A stretch of 64,000 nucleotides of DNA, taken from positions 73,011-137,010 of the forward strand of contig NZ_JBAHWA010000010.1 in the NCBI RefSeq assembly GCF_036697405.1, read 5' to 3'. Source of the DNA: Lysobacter sp036697405. GTDB taxonomy: Bacteria; Pseudomonadota; Gammaproteobacteria; Xanthomonadales; Xanthomonadaceae. The notes below the pieces were generated by a model. The model saw only the letters and a program-made list of their open reading frames with translations, did not search any database and was not told the origin of the DNA. The position numbers and the translations under genes are program-made. Positions 8,603-16,295 of the stretch are shown one piece after another. Positions within the stretch are counted from its first letter, which is position 1, and each line of letters begins with the position of its first letter.

Positions 8603-9323
8603 TCGTACTTTGGAAGCTCTACAACGGACGCCCGTCCGTGGCCCGACGTTCATTCGCCTGCTCGCTCGCCTCACGGACGTCGACGTACCCCCTCCCAGCG
8701 CTTCGCTGTCCGATCGCCTGAGCGATTGGATCGACTGGACCCGCGCCGTCGCGCTGTCACGGGTGCTGGACGGCGCCGCGCCGGCGGCGGGCCCGGGCGG
8801 ACCGGCGTTCGATGGCGCGGAAGAAGCCGCCTACGCGGCCACGCGCGCGGCGCTGAGCGCCACCATCGCCGGCTGCCTCGAGCTGCCCGCGACCGGAACG
8901 CCGGAGGCCGAAGCCGAGTACGCGCCCTTCCGTCAGCACTACCTCGCCAGCCAGCGGGCCATGCTGACGGCCACGGGCCGCCTGCGCGGACGCCTGCGCG
9001 ACATGCTGGCCGGCCGATCGGCGCCGCAGGCCCGGCTGGCCGACCTGGACGCGCTCATGGAAGTGGTGCTGAGCCCGCGCGAGCAAACGCTGCTGGCGGC
9101 GGTGCCCGACCTGCTCGGCGCGCATTTCGAACGTCTGCGCCTGGCCGCGCAGCCGGCCTGCGACGACGCGCTCCTGCGCTCCAACGCCTGGCTGGACGTA
9201 TTTCGCAGGGACATGCAAGGCGTGCTGCTCGCCGAACTGGATGTCCGTTTTCTACCGTTGGAAGGCCTGCTCGCAGCGCTTCGCCCCCACCCCCAGGGAC
9301 GTCATGTTCAGACATACGCTTGA
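8595..9323 (+). CDS. DUF3348 protein, first gene of a MotAB/ZorAB-like operon
   Basis: 242 residues, no signal peptide and no membrane segment, so cytoplasmic. The N-terminal block RTPVRGPTFIRLLARLTDVDVP and SLSDRLSDWIDWTRAVALSRVLD is the DUF3348 signature as I remember it. The rest is mostly helical, including YLASQRAMLTATGRLRGRLRDML. The start is a TTG at 8595 or 8610; neither has a good ribosome site. The 3' end overlaps the next gene by 20 bases, implying coupling. No function has been assigned to the family that I know of. Given its invariant neighbours here, it is likely a cytoplasmic partner of the membrane complex. Confidence 0.78.
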   Translation: MASRTLEALQRTPVRGPTFIRLLARLTDVDVPPPSASLSDRLSDWIDWTRAVALSRVLDGAAPAAGPGGPAFDGAEEAAYAATRAALSATIAGCLELPATGTPEAEAEYAPFRQHYLASQRAMLTATGRLRGRLRDMLAGRSAPQARLADLDALMEVVLSPREQTLLAAVPDLLGAHFERLRLAAQPACDDALLRSNAWLDVFRRDMQGVLLAELDVRFLPLEGLLAALRPHPQGRHVQTYA

Positions 9324-11400
9324 TCTCGTTGTGTTCTTACTCGGCCTGGCGGCGGTGTGCTGGATCGGCGCCGGCTATCTCGGATCGAACCCGCTCGGGC
9401 TGGCCGTCACCTTGCTGATCGCCGCCGGCTACATCGCCGGCGGACTGGAACTGCTGCGCTACCGGCAGGCCACGGCCACGCTGGAACGCGGCCTGGCCGC
9501 GCTGTCCGCGCCGCCTTCCAGCCTGGAAGACTGGCTCGCCCAGCTCGACCCGTCCCTGCGCAACGCGGTGCGCCAGCGCGTCGAAGGCCAGCGCCTGCCG
9601 CTGCCGGGACCGGCGCTCACGCCCTACCTGGTCGGCCTGCTGGTGCTGCTGGGCATGCTGGGCACCCTGCTGGGCATGATGGCGATGCTGCGCGGCACCG
9701 GCATGGCGTTGGAAACCGCGACCGACCTGCAGGCGATCCGCGATTCCCTGGCCGCGCCGGTGAAGGGTTTGGGCTTCGCCTTCGGCACCTCGATCGCGGG
9801 CGTGGCGACCTCGGCGATGCTGGGCCTGCTGTCGGCGCTGCGCCGGCGCGAGCGCCTGCGCGCGGTGCAGACGCTGGACGCGAAGATCGCGGGCAGCCTG
9901 CACGCTTACTCGCTCGCGCATCGCCGCGAGGAAAGCCTGCGCCTGCTGCAACGCCAGACCGATCTGATGCCGGCCTTGATCGACCGCCTGCAGACCATGA
10001 TGGCGGCGATCGAACAACACAGCCTGGGCGCGAACGAGCGCCAGCTCGCCAATCAGGACGCCTTCCATCGCCAGACCCAGGCCGTCTTCGCGCAACTGGC
10101 CGCGTCGGTGGAGCGGTCCCTGCAGAAGAGCGTCTCCGACAGCGTGCGCGTGGCCAGCGAAGCCTTGCAGCCGGTCATGCAGGCGACGATGACGGCGATG
10201 GCGCAGGAGACCGCCGCGCTGCGCGACACCGTCGGCCTGGCCGTGGAACGGCAGTTGCAGGGTTGGTCGCAGGGCCTGGAAACCACCACCGCCAGCGTGG
10301 CGGACCTGTGGAGCCGCTCGCTGGCCCAGCAGCAGCAGTCCAACGAAAGCCTCAACCGCGATCTGCGCGAGGCCCTGGATCGGTTCGGCGCCGGCTTCGA
10401 ACAGCGTTCGCTCAACCTGGTGGACGGCGTCGCCGCGCGTCTGGACACCACCGCCGGCCAGGTGGCGCAGGCCTGGGCGCAGGCGCTGGCGCAGCAGCAG
10501 GACGTCAATGCCGGCCTGGCCGAGCGCAACCAGGACGCGCTGACCGCGGCGGCCGCCGCGTTCGAACAGCACTCGGCCTCGTTGCTGCGCGCCGTGGACC
10601 AGTCGCATGGCGAACTGAAGACCGCGCTGGCCGCGCAGGACCAGCAACGCCTGCACGCCTGGACCGAATCGCTGAGCGCGATGAGCGCCGCGCTGCGCGA
10701 GGATTGGGCGCAGGCCGGCGCCGACAGCGCCGATCGCCAGCAAGGCATCTGCGACAGCCTCGCCCGCACCGCCGACGAGATCGGCGCGCGCACCCAGGCG
10801 CACGCCAGCGCCACCATCGCCGAGATTTCGCGACTGGTGGACACCGCCTCGGAGGCGCCCAAGGCCGCGGCCGAGGTCATCGGCGAGCTGCGCCATAACC
10901 TGTCCGAGAGCATGGCCCGCGACACCGCGGTGCTGGCGGAACGCACCCAGCTGATGGCGACCCTGGAAACCCTGCTGGCGGCGGTGAACCACGCCTCCAC
11001 GCAGCAGCGCGCCGCCATCGACGCCCTGGTCGCGACCTCGGCGGACCTGCTGGATCGGGTCGGCAGCCGCTTCGCCGGCCACATCGAGGCCGAAACCGGC
11101 AAGCTCGACGCGGTCGCGCAGCAAGTCAGCGTGGGCGCGGTCGAAGTCGCCAGCCTGGGCGAGGCCTTCGGCGCGGCGGCGCGCGTGTTCGGCGACGCCA
11201 ACGACAAGCTCGCCGATCGCCTGCAGGGCATCGAGGATGCGCTGGCCAAATCGATCGCGCGCAGCGACGAGCAACTGGCCTATTACGTCGCGCAGGCGCG
11301 CGAGGTGGTCGACCTGAGCCTGCTCGCGCAGAAGCAGATCGTCGAGGACCTGCAGCGCCTGTCTGGCGCGCGCGCGGCCGCGGCGGCCGAGGCGGCATGA
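9304..11400 (+). CDS. MotA/TolQ/ZorA-like membrane protein with a long coiled-coil tail (DUF802)
   Basis: 698 residues from ATG 9304. Four membrane segments at about 5-25, 29-50, 104-128 and 154-179. The third and fourth carry the MotA/TolQ/ExbB hallmarks: LLGMLGTLLGMMAML, and a small-residue helix FGTSIAGVATSAMLGLLSAL. Residues 180-698 form a long, alanine- and glutamine-rich helical tail predicted to be cytoplasmic. Within it two 55-residue repeats (from T327 and T382; shared pattern TT..xVA..W..xLAQQQ..N..L, then FEQ.S) match the DUF802 repeat. The layout is that of ZorA of the Zorya defence system. It overlaps the DUF3348 gene by 20 bases and the OmpA gene by 4. The motor role is inferred. 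Confidence 0.85.
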   Translation: MFRHTLDLVVFLLGLAAVCWIGAGYLGSNPLGLAVTLLIAAGYIAGGLELLRYRQATATLERGLAALSAPPSSLEDWLAQLDPSLRNAVRQRVEGQRLPLPGPALTPYLVGLLVLLGMLGTLLGMMAMLRGTGMALETATDLQAIRDSLAAPVKGLGFAFGTSIAGVATSAMLGLLSALRRRERLRAVQTLDAKIAGSLHAYSLAHRREESLRLLQRQTDLMPALIDRLQTMMAAIEQHSLGANERQLANQDAFHRQTQAVFAQLAASVERSLQKSVSDSVRVASEALQPVMQATMTAMAQETAALRDTVGLAVERQLQGWSQGLETTTASVADLWSRSLAQQQQSNESLNRDLREALDRFGAGFEQRSLNLVDGVAARLDTTAGQVAQAWAQALAQQQDVNAGLAERNQDALTAAAAAFEQHSASLLRAVDQSHGELKTALAAQDQQRLHAWTESLSAMSAALREDWAQAGADSADRQQGICDSLARTADEIGARTQAHASATIAEISRLVDTASEAPKAAAEVIGELRHNLSESMARDTAVLAERTQLMATLETLLAAVNHASTQQRAAIDALVATSADLLDRVGSRFAGHIEAETGKLDAVAQQVSVGAVEVASLGEAFGAAARVFGDANDKLADRLQGIEDALAKSIARSDEQLAYYVAQAREVVDLSLLAQKQIVEDLQRLSGARAAAAAEAA

Positions 11401-12059
11401 GCGCGGACCTGCACGCCGAGGTCGACGGCGAGGCCGACGCCTCGGTCTCGGTCTGGGCCGCCTTCGGCGACCTGATGTCGGTGCTGCTGGGCGCGTTCGT
11501 GCTGATCCTGGTCGGCGTGATCGCAGTGCAGTTGCAGCTGGAGATCAAGCTCAAGCAGGAAATCGCGCAGCGCAAGATCGAGACCCAGCGCCGCCAGAGC
11601 CTGGAGCAGGCCCTGGCCGGCCCGCTGGCCGCGGGGCGGATCACCCTGATCGACGGACGCATCGGCATACGCGGCAGCGTGCTGTTCGCCCTGAACTCCG
11701 ACCAGTTGCAGCCCGAAGGCAGGGAACTGCTCAAGAGCCTGGCGCGCCCGCTCGCGGGCTACCTGCGCGCGCGCGACGAAGTGCTGATGGTCAGCGGCTT
11801 CACCGACGACCGCCAGGTCAGCGACGGCAATCCGCAGTTCGCCGACAACTGGGAACTGTCGGCGCAGCGCGCGCTGACCGTGACCCGCGTGCTGATCGCC
11901 GAAGGCGTGCGCGCGGACTCGGTGTTCGCGGCCGCGTTCGGCGCCCAGCAGCCGGTGAGCCCCAACACCGACGAGGCCGGACGCGCCAGCAACCGCCGCG
12001 TGGAAATGGCGCCGGTGCCGCGCCTGAAGCGCACCGTCGTGCCGAGCCATGCGCGCTGA
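11397..12059 (+). CDS. MotB/ZorB-like OmpA-domain protein
   Basis: 220 residues. A short cytoplasmic N-terminus leads into one membrane helix, FGDLMSVLLGAFVLILVGVIA, with an acidic residue Asp25 at the place of the proton-carrying Asp of MotB and ZorB. A linker helix (residues about 45-75) precedes a periplasmic OmpA-like peptidoglycan-binding domain with VLFALNSDQLQPEG, VSGFTDDRQV, NWELSAQRALTV and ASNRRVEM. With the preceding gene it makes an inner-membrane stator pair likely driven by ion flow and anchored to peptidoglycan. The start overlaps the previous stop (ATGA), and the next gene begins 11 bases before this stop. Confidence 0.87.
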   Translation: MSADLHAEVDGEADASVSVWAAFGDLMSVLLGAFVLILVGVIAVQLQLEIKLKQEIAQRKIETQRRQSLEQALAGPLAAGRITLIDGRIGIRGSVLFALNSDQLQPEGRELLKSLARPLAGYLRARDEVLMVSGFTDDRQVSDGNPQFADNWELSAQRALTVTRVLIAEGVRADSVFAAAFGAQQPVSPNTDEAGRASNRRVEMAPVPRLKRTVVPSHAR

Positions 12060-12696
12060 GCCGCCGCCCGATCACGCGATCCTCGACGCCTGGCGCGAAC
12101 AGGGCGCCGATCGTCTGGACCCCTACGCCTTCCATTGCATGCAGGCCCTGCGCCGGCGCGCGGCCGAGCGCGACGGCGCCACCCGGCGCGCGCTGGAAGA
12201 AAAACTGACCGAGCGTATCCAGGCCTATGCCGAAGCGCTGGCACGCGGCGCGCATGTAACCGCAACACCCGCCCGCGATGCCTGCCGCGCCCGCGGCCCG
12301 CTGGGCGAACTGGCGGCCGAGCTTGGCGCGCGCTCCGCCCAGCGCGGCAAGGCAAGCGACGGCGCCGCGGCATCGTCCGCGCTGCCGGAACTGGGCATGC
12401 TCGAAGACTTCCGCAAGCTCTGGACCGAAGTGCGCAGCGACAGTCAGCTGCGGCGTTCGCTGCAGCCTTCGCCGCAAGGCACCGGCCCGCTCAACTCCAG
12501 CAGCCTGGTGCACCGCTCGCTGAAGCTGATGCGCGAACTGTCGCCGGGCTATCTGCAGCAGTTCCTGTCCTACCTCGACGCCCTGTCGTGGCTGGAGCAG
12601 ATGAAGGACGGCGGCGTTCTGGCGGCGCAGGAGCCGGCGCCGCGCGAGCTCGGCAAGGTGCGTACGCGCGCCAAGCCGCGCAAGCGCCGCGAATAG
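12049..12696 (+). CDS. DUF2894 protein, last gene of the stator-like operon
   Basis: 215 residues, soluble, with a basic C-terminal tail (RTRAKPRKRRE). The visible blocks DPYAFHCMQALRRRAAE, LEDFRKLWTEVRSDSQLRRSL and LNSSSLVHRSLKLMRELSPGYLQQFLSYLDALSWLEQM fit DUF2894, a family that as far as I recall is found beside OmpA and DUF802 genes. The N-terminal half is helical. The start lies inside the OmpA gene (11-base overlap), completing a four-gene run with every junction overlapping. A cytoplasmic adaptor or effector, possibly nucleic-acid-binding through the basic tail, is a guess. Confidence 0.78.
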   Translation: MRAEPPPDHAILDAWREQGADRLDPYAFHCMQALRRRAAERDGATRRALEEKLTERIQAYAEALARGAHVTATPARDACRARGPLGELAAELGARSAQRGKASDGAAASSALPELGMLEDFRKLWTEVRSDSQLRRSLQPSPQGTGPLNSSSLVHRSLKLMRELSPGYLQQFLSYLDALSWLEQMKDGGVLAAQEPAPRELGKVRTRAKPRKRRE

Positions 12697-12738
12697 ATCG
12701 CGGCCCCTGCGCCGGCCGCCGCATCGGGGCGGGCGGAC

Positions 12739-15603
12739 TCACCGCCGGCGCAGGTAGTCGGCCAGCTGCGCGATCTGCTCAGCGCTCAGGCCGGCGGCCT
12801 GCGGCCGCATCGCGCCCTGGCTCAAGGCCTGCACGATGCGCTCGCGCGGATGGCCGGCGATCACCTCGCGCGGCGGGATATTGCCCACCGCGTGGTCGTG
12901 GCAGAGCGCGCAACGCTGGCGGTAGATCGCGTCCGCGGCCAGGCCCGCCATGGCGCCGGATGGCACCGAGGGCGGCGCTTGCGTGGCGGGCGTGGATGGC
13001 AGCCGCGCCCGCGCAGCCTGACGACGGCCGCCCAAGCCGAAAGCCTGGATGCGGTCGGTGCCGACGAACACCTGCCCGCCGCCGAACGCGGGCTGGTTGT
13101 ACTTGCCGCTGGTGTGCAGCTCACCGGGCGCGCTGCGCCACAGCAATTCCAGGCTCGCGGCATCCAGTGCGTACAGCACCGGCCGCGGCGCGTCGGCGCC
13201 GCTCAACCGGGCCGAGCGCGGCGCGTTCTCGTCCAGCACCCAGACGATGGCGTGCTCCGGTCCCAGGCTGGTGACCACCGGCGAGCCGGGATTGCCCATC
13301 ACCAGCGAGCGCTGGCGCCGGTCTATCCTCAGGAACGGCGTCCGGCCCTCGCCTCGCACCACCTGCAAACGGACCAGGGAAGGCGGCACGCTGTCCGCCG
13401 AGCCGGGCGCGCGCTTGCTGTTGCCGGTGACGAACAGGTAGTCCACGCCGCGGCGGTCGCGGAAGGTCGCCGGCACCGAGCGCGAACGCGCCAGGTCCAG
13501 GGCCGCGTCCTGCTCCGAGTAGGGGCCGAACACGTTCAAAGGACCGCGCGTGCCGAACTGCGGCTGCGCCTGCGGCGGCAGCAAGGACCGGTCTTGCGAC
13601 GCATCGTCGGAACAGGGCTGGCGCCGCTCCAGTCCACCGGGCATGCGCTCACGATCGAGCAGATAGACATTGCCCTGCTTGCCGCCCACCGCGAGCAGGC
13701 GCCGGGCATCGCCGCTCGCCGCATCCGGCAACAGCACCGCGCCCCCGGAGCCCAGATCGATGTCCATCTTCGCGCTGCGGCAATAATTGAACGGCGTGTA
13801 GGTGCCGCGCAGCACGAAACCTCCTGCGCCGGGCGGCGCCAGTTTCAGCACCGACTGGGTCCAATCGTGGTCGCTGTCCTGGTAGCCCTCGAAGCCGCTG
13901 CCGGTGACCACGTACACCTGGCCGTCGGCATCGACCGCGGGGCCGCCCGCGCCCCAGATGCCGCCGCTGCCGCGGTGCGGCATCGCCACCGCGGCGAAGG
14001 CGCTGCTGAGTTTGGCCTGGCGCGTGTCCACCGCCACCAGCCAGCCGGTCTCGGACTCGCCGAACACCACATACAGCTGCTCGCCGTCCGGCGACAGGTT
14101 CAGCGCGCCGCGCTGGACGCGGAAATCGAAACGCCGCTTCGGCGCCACGCGTTGCGGGCCCGCGTTGGCGTTCAAGGCATTGAAGCGCTCTTCGTCCAAT
14201 CGCACCGGCCAGCCCGGCAGCACCGCACCGCTGCCGATATCCAGGGCATAGGCCTGCCAGCGCGATTTCGGATCGCAGTGGGTCGCGTACAAACGCCCGC
14301 GCTCGGCGTCGATCACCGGCGTGCTGAGGATGCCGGTGGCGACGCCGTCCAGCGGCGCTGGCTGCAGATGGCAGGGCGCGCCCAGGCGGGTGCGCCACAG
14401 AATGCGGCCGGCGGCGATGTCGCCGCGCCGCGCCGCGGCGATGGCGTAGACGTAGCCGGCATTGCTGGCGGCGAACACGACCGGGAAAGTTTCGCCGCGC
14501 AACGGCCCCTGGCTCAGGGTGAGGCTGGGCAGATACAGCGGCGAGGCGTACAGGCGCGCGGGCTGCCCGTCCGCGCCGTCCAGCGGCAGCGATTGCCAGA
14601 CCTCGCCGAAGCCGGCCTCGTCGACGTTCTCCGGCCTCAGCACGGTTTCGTCCCGGCGCCAGCCCGAGCGCGCCGCGTCGACATGGAAGCTGACGCGCGC
14701 GGGACCGTTCGCCGCAACCGCCTTGATCGGCGGCGGCGGCCGCTCGACGGCGCGCAAGGCGGCGCCGCCCATTCCCTCGCGCGGGACGTCCAAGCCGGCC
14801 GACCACGTGATCGCGTTGAGCAACAGGCCGGCCAGCTGCGGCTGATCCAGTGCGCTCAGGTAATGCGCGCCGCTGAAGACGAAGCCGCGACCGCCGCCCT
14901 CGCGTTCGAAGGCCCAGGCCACGGTGGCGTCTTCGGCGCGATCCTCGAGCAGGTGGCGGCCCGCGCGGAACTGCGGATGCAGGCGGGTCTTGAGCACAGG
15001 CGTGCGCGTGCCGCCTCCCGCGGCGAAACGGAAGCTGGGATAGAACTCGTCGCGATAGGCGAACGCGGACACGCCGCGCGCCGGCGCTGCGTCCGCATCG
15101 GCCGGCGCCAGGCTCGCCCATTGCGTACTGCGATCGAACATGCCCTCGCGCACGCCGCCCAGCCAGCGCGGCAGCCCCAGGTCCTCGCCCACCGGCGCGG
15201 TCGAGGATTGATGCAACGCGACCAGACCGACGCCGCGCTGCATCAAGGCCTCGAAGCGATGGCGGCGTTGCGGATCGCGCAGCGGATGACGATCCAGGCC
15301 GTCGAAATACCAGACCACGGTGTCGGCCGCGTCCAGCGCACGCGGATCCTGCGGCCAACCGTCGGGATAAGCGACCACGCGCAAAGCCGCATGCGCCTTC
15401 GGCGTGGCCTCGATCAGGGCCTGCAGCTTGCGCACGCCCTGCGGATAGTCGTGCCGGCCCGGCCCTTCGCTGGCGGCGCCGCCGATGATGACCACGGTGC
15501 GCTGCGGCGGCGCACAGGCCGATAGCCAAACGCAGAGCAACAGCGCGCCTGCCTGCCGGCAAGCTCGCCAGCGCGCGGCGATGCGGAGCTTGCGAACGCT
15601 CAT
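12739..15603 (-). CDS. ThuA domain - PQQ-type propeller - cytochrome c fusion lipoprotein
   Basis: 954 residues. The signal peptide ends in LLLCVWLSAC, a lipobox near Cys30. Residues ~35-270 form a ThuA-like domain (TVVIIGGAASEG, ALDAADTVVWYFDGLDRHP, GVGLVALHQSST, FVFSGAHYLSAL). Then comes a long quinoprotein/PQQ-like beta-propeller (GYVYAIAAARRGD, ILSTPVIDAERGRLYATHC, GQVYVVTGSGFEGY, GNVYLLDRE). A C-terminal class I cytochrome c domain holds one CALCH haem site with a downstream AMRPQAAGLSAEQIAQLADYLRR stretch that can supply the Met ligand. Such proteins usually oxidise sugars or alcohols and pass electrons on. ATG 15603 is chosen for the signal peptide. It converges on the stator operon. 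Confidence 0.82.
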   Translation of the reverse strand: MSVRKLRIAARWRACRQAGALLLCVWLSACAPPQRTVVIIGGAASEGPGRHDYPQGVRKLQALIEATPKAHAALRVVAYPDGWPQDPRALDAADTVVWYFDGLDRHPLRDPQRRHRFEALMQRGVGLVALHQSSTAPVGEDLGLPRWLGGVREGMFDRSTQWASLAPADADAAPARGVSAFAYRDEFYPSFRFAAGGGTRTPVLKTRLHPQFRAGRHLLEDRAEDATVAWAFEREGGGRGFVFSGAHYLSALDQPQLAGLLLNAITWSAGLDVPREGMGGAALRAVERPPPPIKAVAANGPARVSFHVDAARSGWRRDETVLRPENVDEAGFGEVWQSLPLDGADGQPARLYASPLYLPSLTLSQGPLRGETFPVVFAASNAGYVYAIAAARRGDIAAGRILWRTRLGAPCHLQPAPLDGVATGILSTPVIDAERGRLYATHCDPKSRWQAYALDIGSGAVLPGWPVRLDEERFNALNANAGPQRVAPKRRFDFRVQRGALNLSPDGEQLYVVFGESETGWLVAVDTRQAKLSSAFAAVAMPHRGSGGIWGAGGPAVDADGQVYVVTGSGFEGYQDSDHDWTQSVLKLAPPGAGGFVLRGTYTPFNYCRSAKMDIDLGSGGAVLLPDAASGDARRLLAVGGKQGNVYLLDRERMPGGLERRQPCSDDASQDRSLLPPQAQPQFGTRGPLNVFGPYSEQDAALDLARSRSVPATFRDRRGVDYLFVTGNSKRAPGSADSVPPSLVRLQVVRGEGRTPFLRIDRRQRSLVMGNPGSPVVTSLGPEHAIVWVLDENAPRSARLSGADAPRPVLYALDAASLELLWRSAPGELHTSGKYNQPAFGGGQVFVGTDRIQAFGLGGRRQAARARLPSTPATQAPPSVPSGAMAGLAADAIYRQRCALCHDHAVGNIPPREVIAGHPRERIVQALSQGAMRPQAAGLSAEQIAQLADYLRRR

Positions 15604-15827
15604 CGACGCCTCCCACGGCGGCACCGGGCCTGCACGCATGCTAGTCCCGCACGACGCGGCGAGGCGGCGCGCGCGCCTATGTTCAATCGACAGTTTTTGT
15701 TTGCACCGCAGGGCGGCGCATACGAACGCATCGATGCGACCTGTCGATGCGGCCTGGAGCAGGACCGCCACGGCGGTTCGCTTGCGATCGCGCGGCGAAC
15801 GAACCGCGGACGGCCACGGCGACCACG

Positions 15828-15841
15828 ACTAATTACATAGT
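15828..15841. promoter_or_regulatory. BlaI-type operator 1 (overlaps the -35)
   Basis: The 14-mer ACTAATTACATAGT is a near-palindrome (ACTA…TAGT) that ends on the first base of the -35 hexamer. A sister site lies 49 bases downstream. Binding by the BlaI protein encoded next door is inferred from position and symmetry. Confidence 0.6.
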
Positions 15842-15869
15842 TGACAACCCATGCCGGCGCCCATAGGCT
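15841..15869 (+). promoter_or_regulatory. Predicted sigma-70 promoter of blaI-blaR1
   Basis: A perfect -35 TTGACA at 15841-15846 is followed, after 17 bases, by a weak -10 TAGGCT at 15864-15869. It lies 34 bases upstream of the blaI start and between the two operator-like palindromes. Confidence 0.55.
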
Positions 15870-15876
15870 GGCTTCA

Positions 15877-15890
15877 ACTAAGGAATTAGT
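15877..15890. promoter_or_regulatory. BlaI-type operator 2 (just downstream of the -10)
   Basis: ACTAAGGAATTAGT has perfect 5-bp arms ACTAA/TTAGT. It shares the outer bases and length of operator 1 and sits between the promoter and the blaI start, where a bound dimer would block transcription. Confidence 0.6.
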
Positions 15891-15902
15891 GGCAATCCGC
15901 GT

Positions 15903-16295
15903 ATGGCCAGACCCCCCTCCCCGTCGGTGACCGAGGCAGAGCAGGCCATCCTGGAAGTCCTGTGGGAGCTGGGCGAAGCCTCCGTGCGCGAGGTCGCCGA
16001 CCGCCTGGCGCAGCACAAGCCCGTCGCCTACACCACCGTGCTGACCATGCTCGGCATCCTGCACAAGAAGGACCTGGTGACGTTCCGGCAGGAGGGCCGC
16101 GCCTTCATCTATCGGCCGGCGTTGACCAAGGCGGAGGTCAGGCAGCGCGCGCTCAGCAATCTGATGACGCAGTTGTTCGACGGCTCGCCGGAAGCGCTGG
16201 CCTTGCATCTGATCGAAAACCACGACGTGGACCCGGGCAAGATCGAGGCCCTGCGCGACAAGATCCGGCGCGCCAAGGGCAAGGGGCAGGCGTGA
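15903..16295 (+). CDS. blaI: BlaI/MecI/CopY-family winged-helix repressor
   Basis: 130 residues. The N-terminal winged helix reads VTEAEQAILEVLWELGEASVREVADRL, then PVAYTTVLTMLGILHKKDLVTFRQEGRAFIYRP, which is the family pattern including the wing. The C-terminal helix (LTKAEVRQRALSNLMTQLFDGS) would dimerise it. Repressors of this type are inactivated by cleavage triggered by a BlaR1/MecR1 membrane protease. That partner is the next gene, overlapping by one base (TGATG). The promoter upstream holds two matching palindromes, so autoregulation is likely. Confidence 0.92.
   Translation: MARPPSPSVTEAEQAILEVLWELGEASVREVADRLAQHKPVAYTTVLTMLGILHKKDLVTFRQEGRAFIYRPALTKAEVRQRALSNLMTQLFDGSPEALALHLIENHDVDPGKIEALRDKIRRAKGKGQA

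Noticed and set aside
8595..12696. Calling the operon a Zorya defence system
   Set aside because: ZorA/ZorB-like features are clear, but no ZorC, ZorD helicase or ZorE nuclease gene is nearby, and DUF3348/DUF2894 are not Zorya components known to me.
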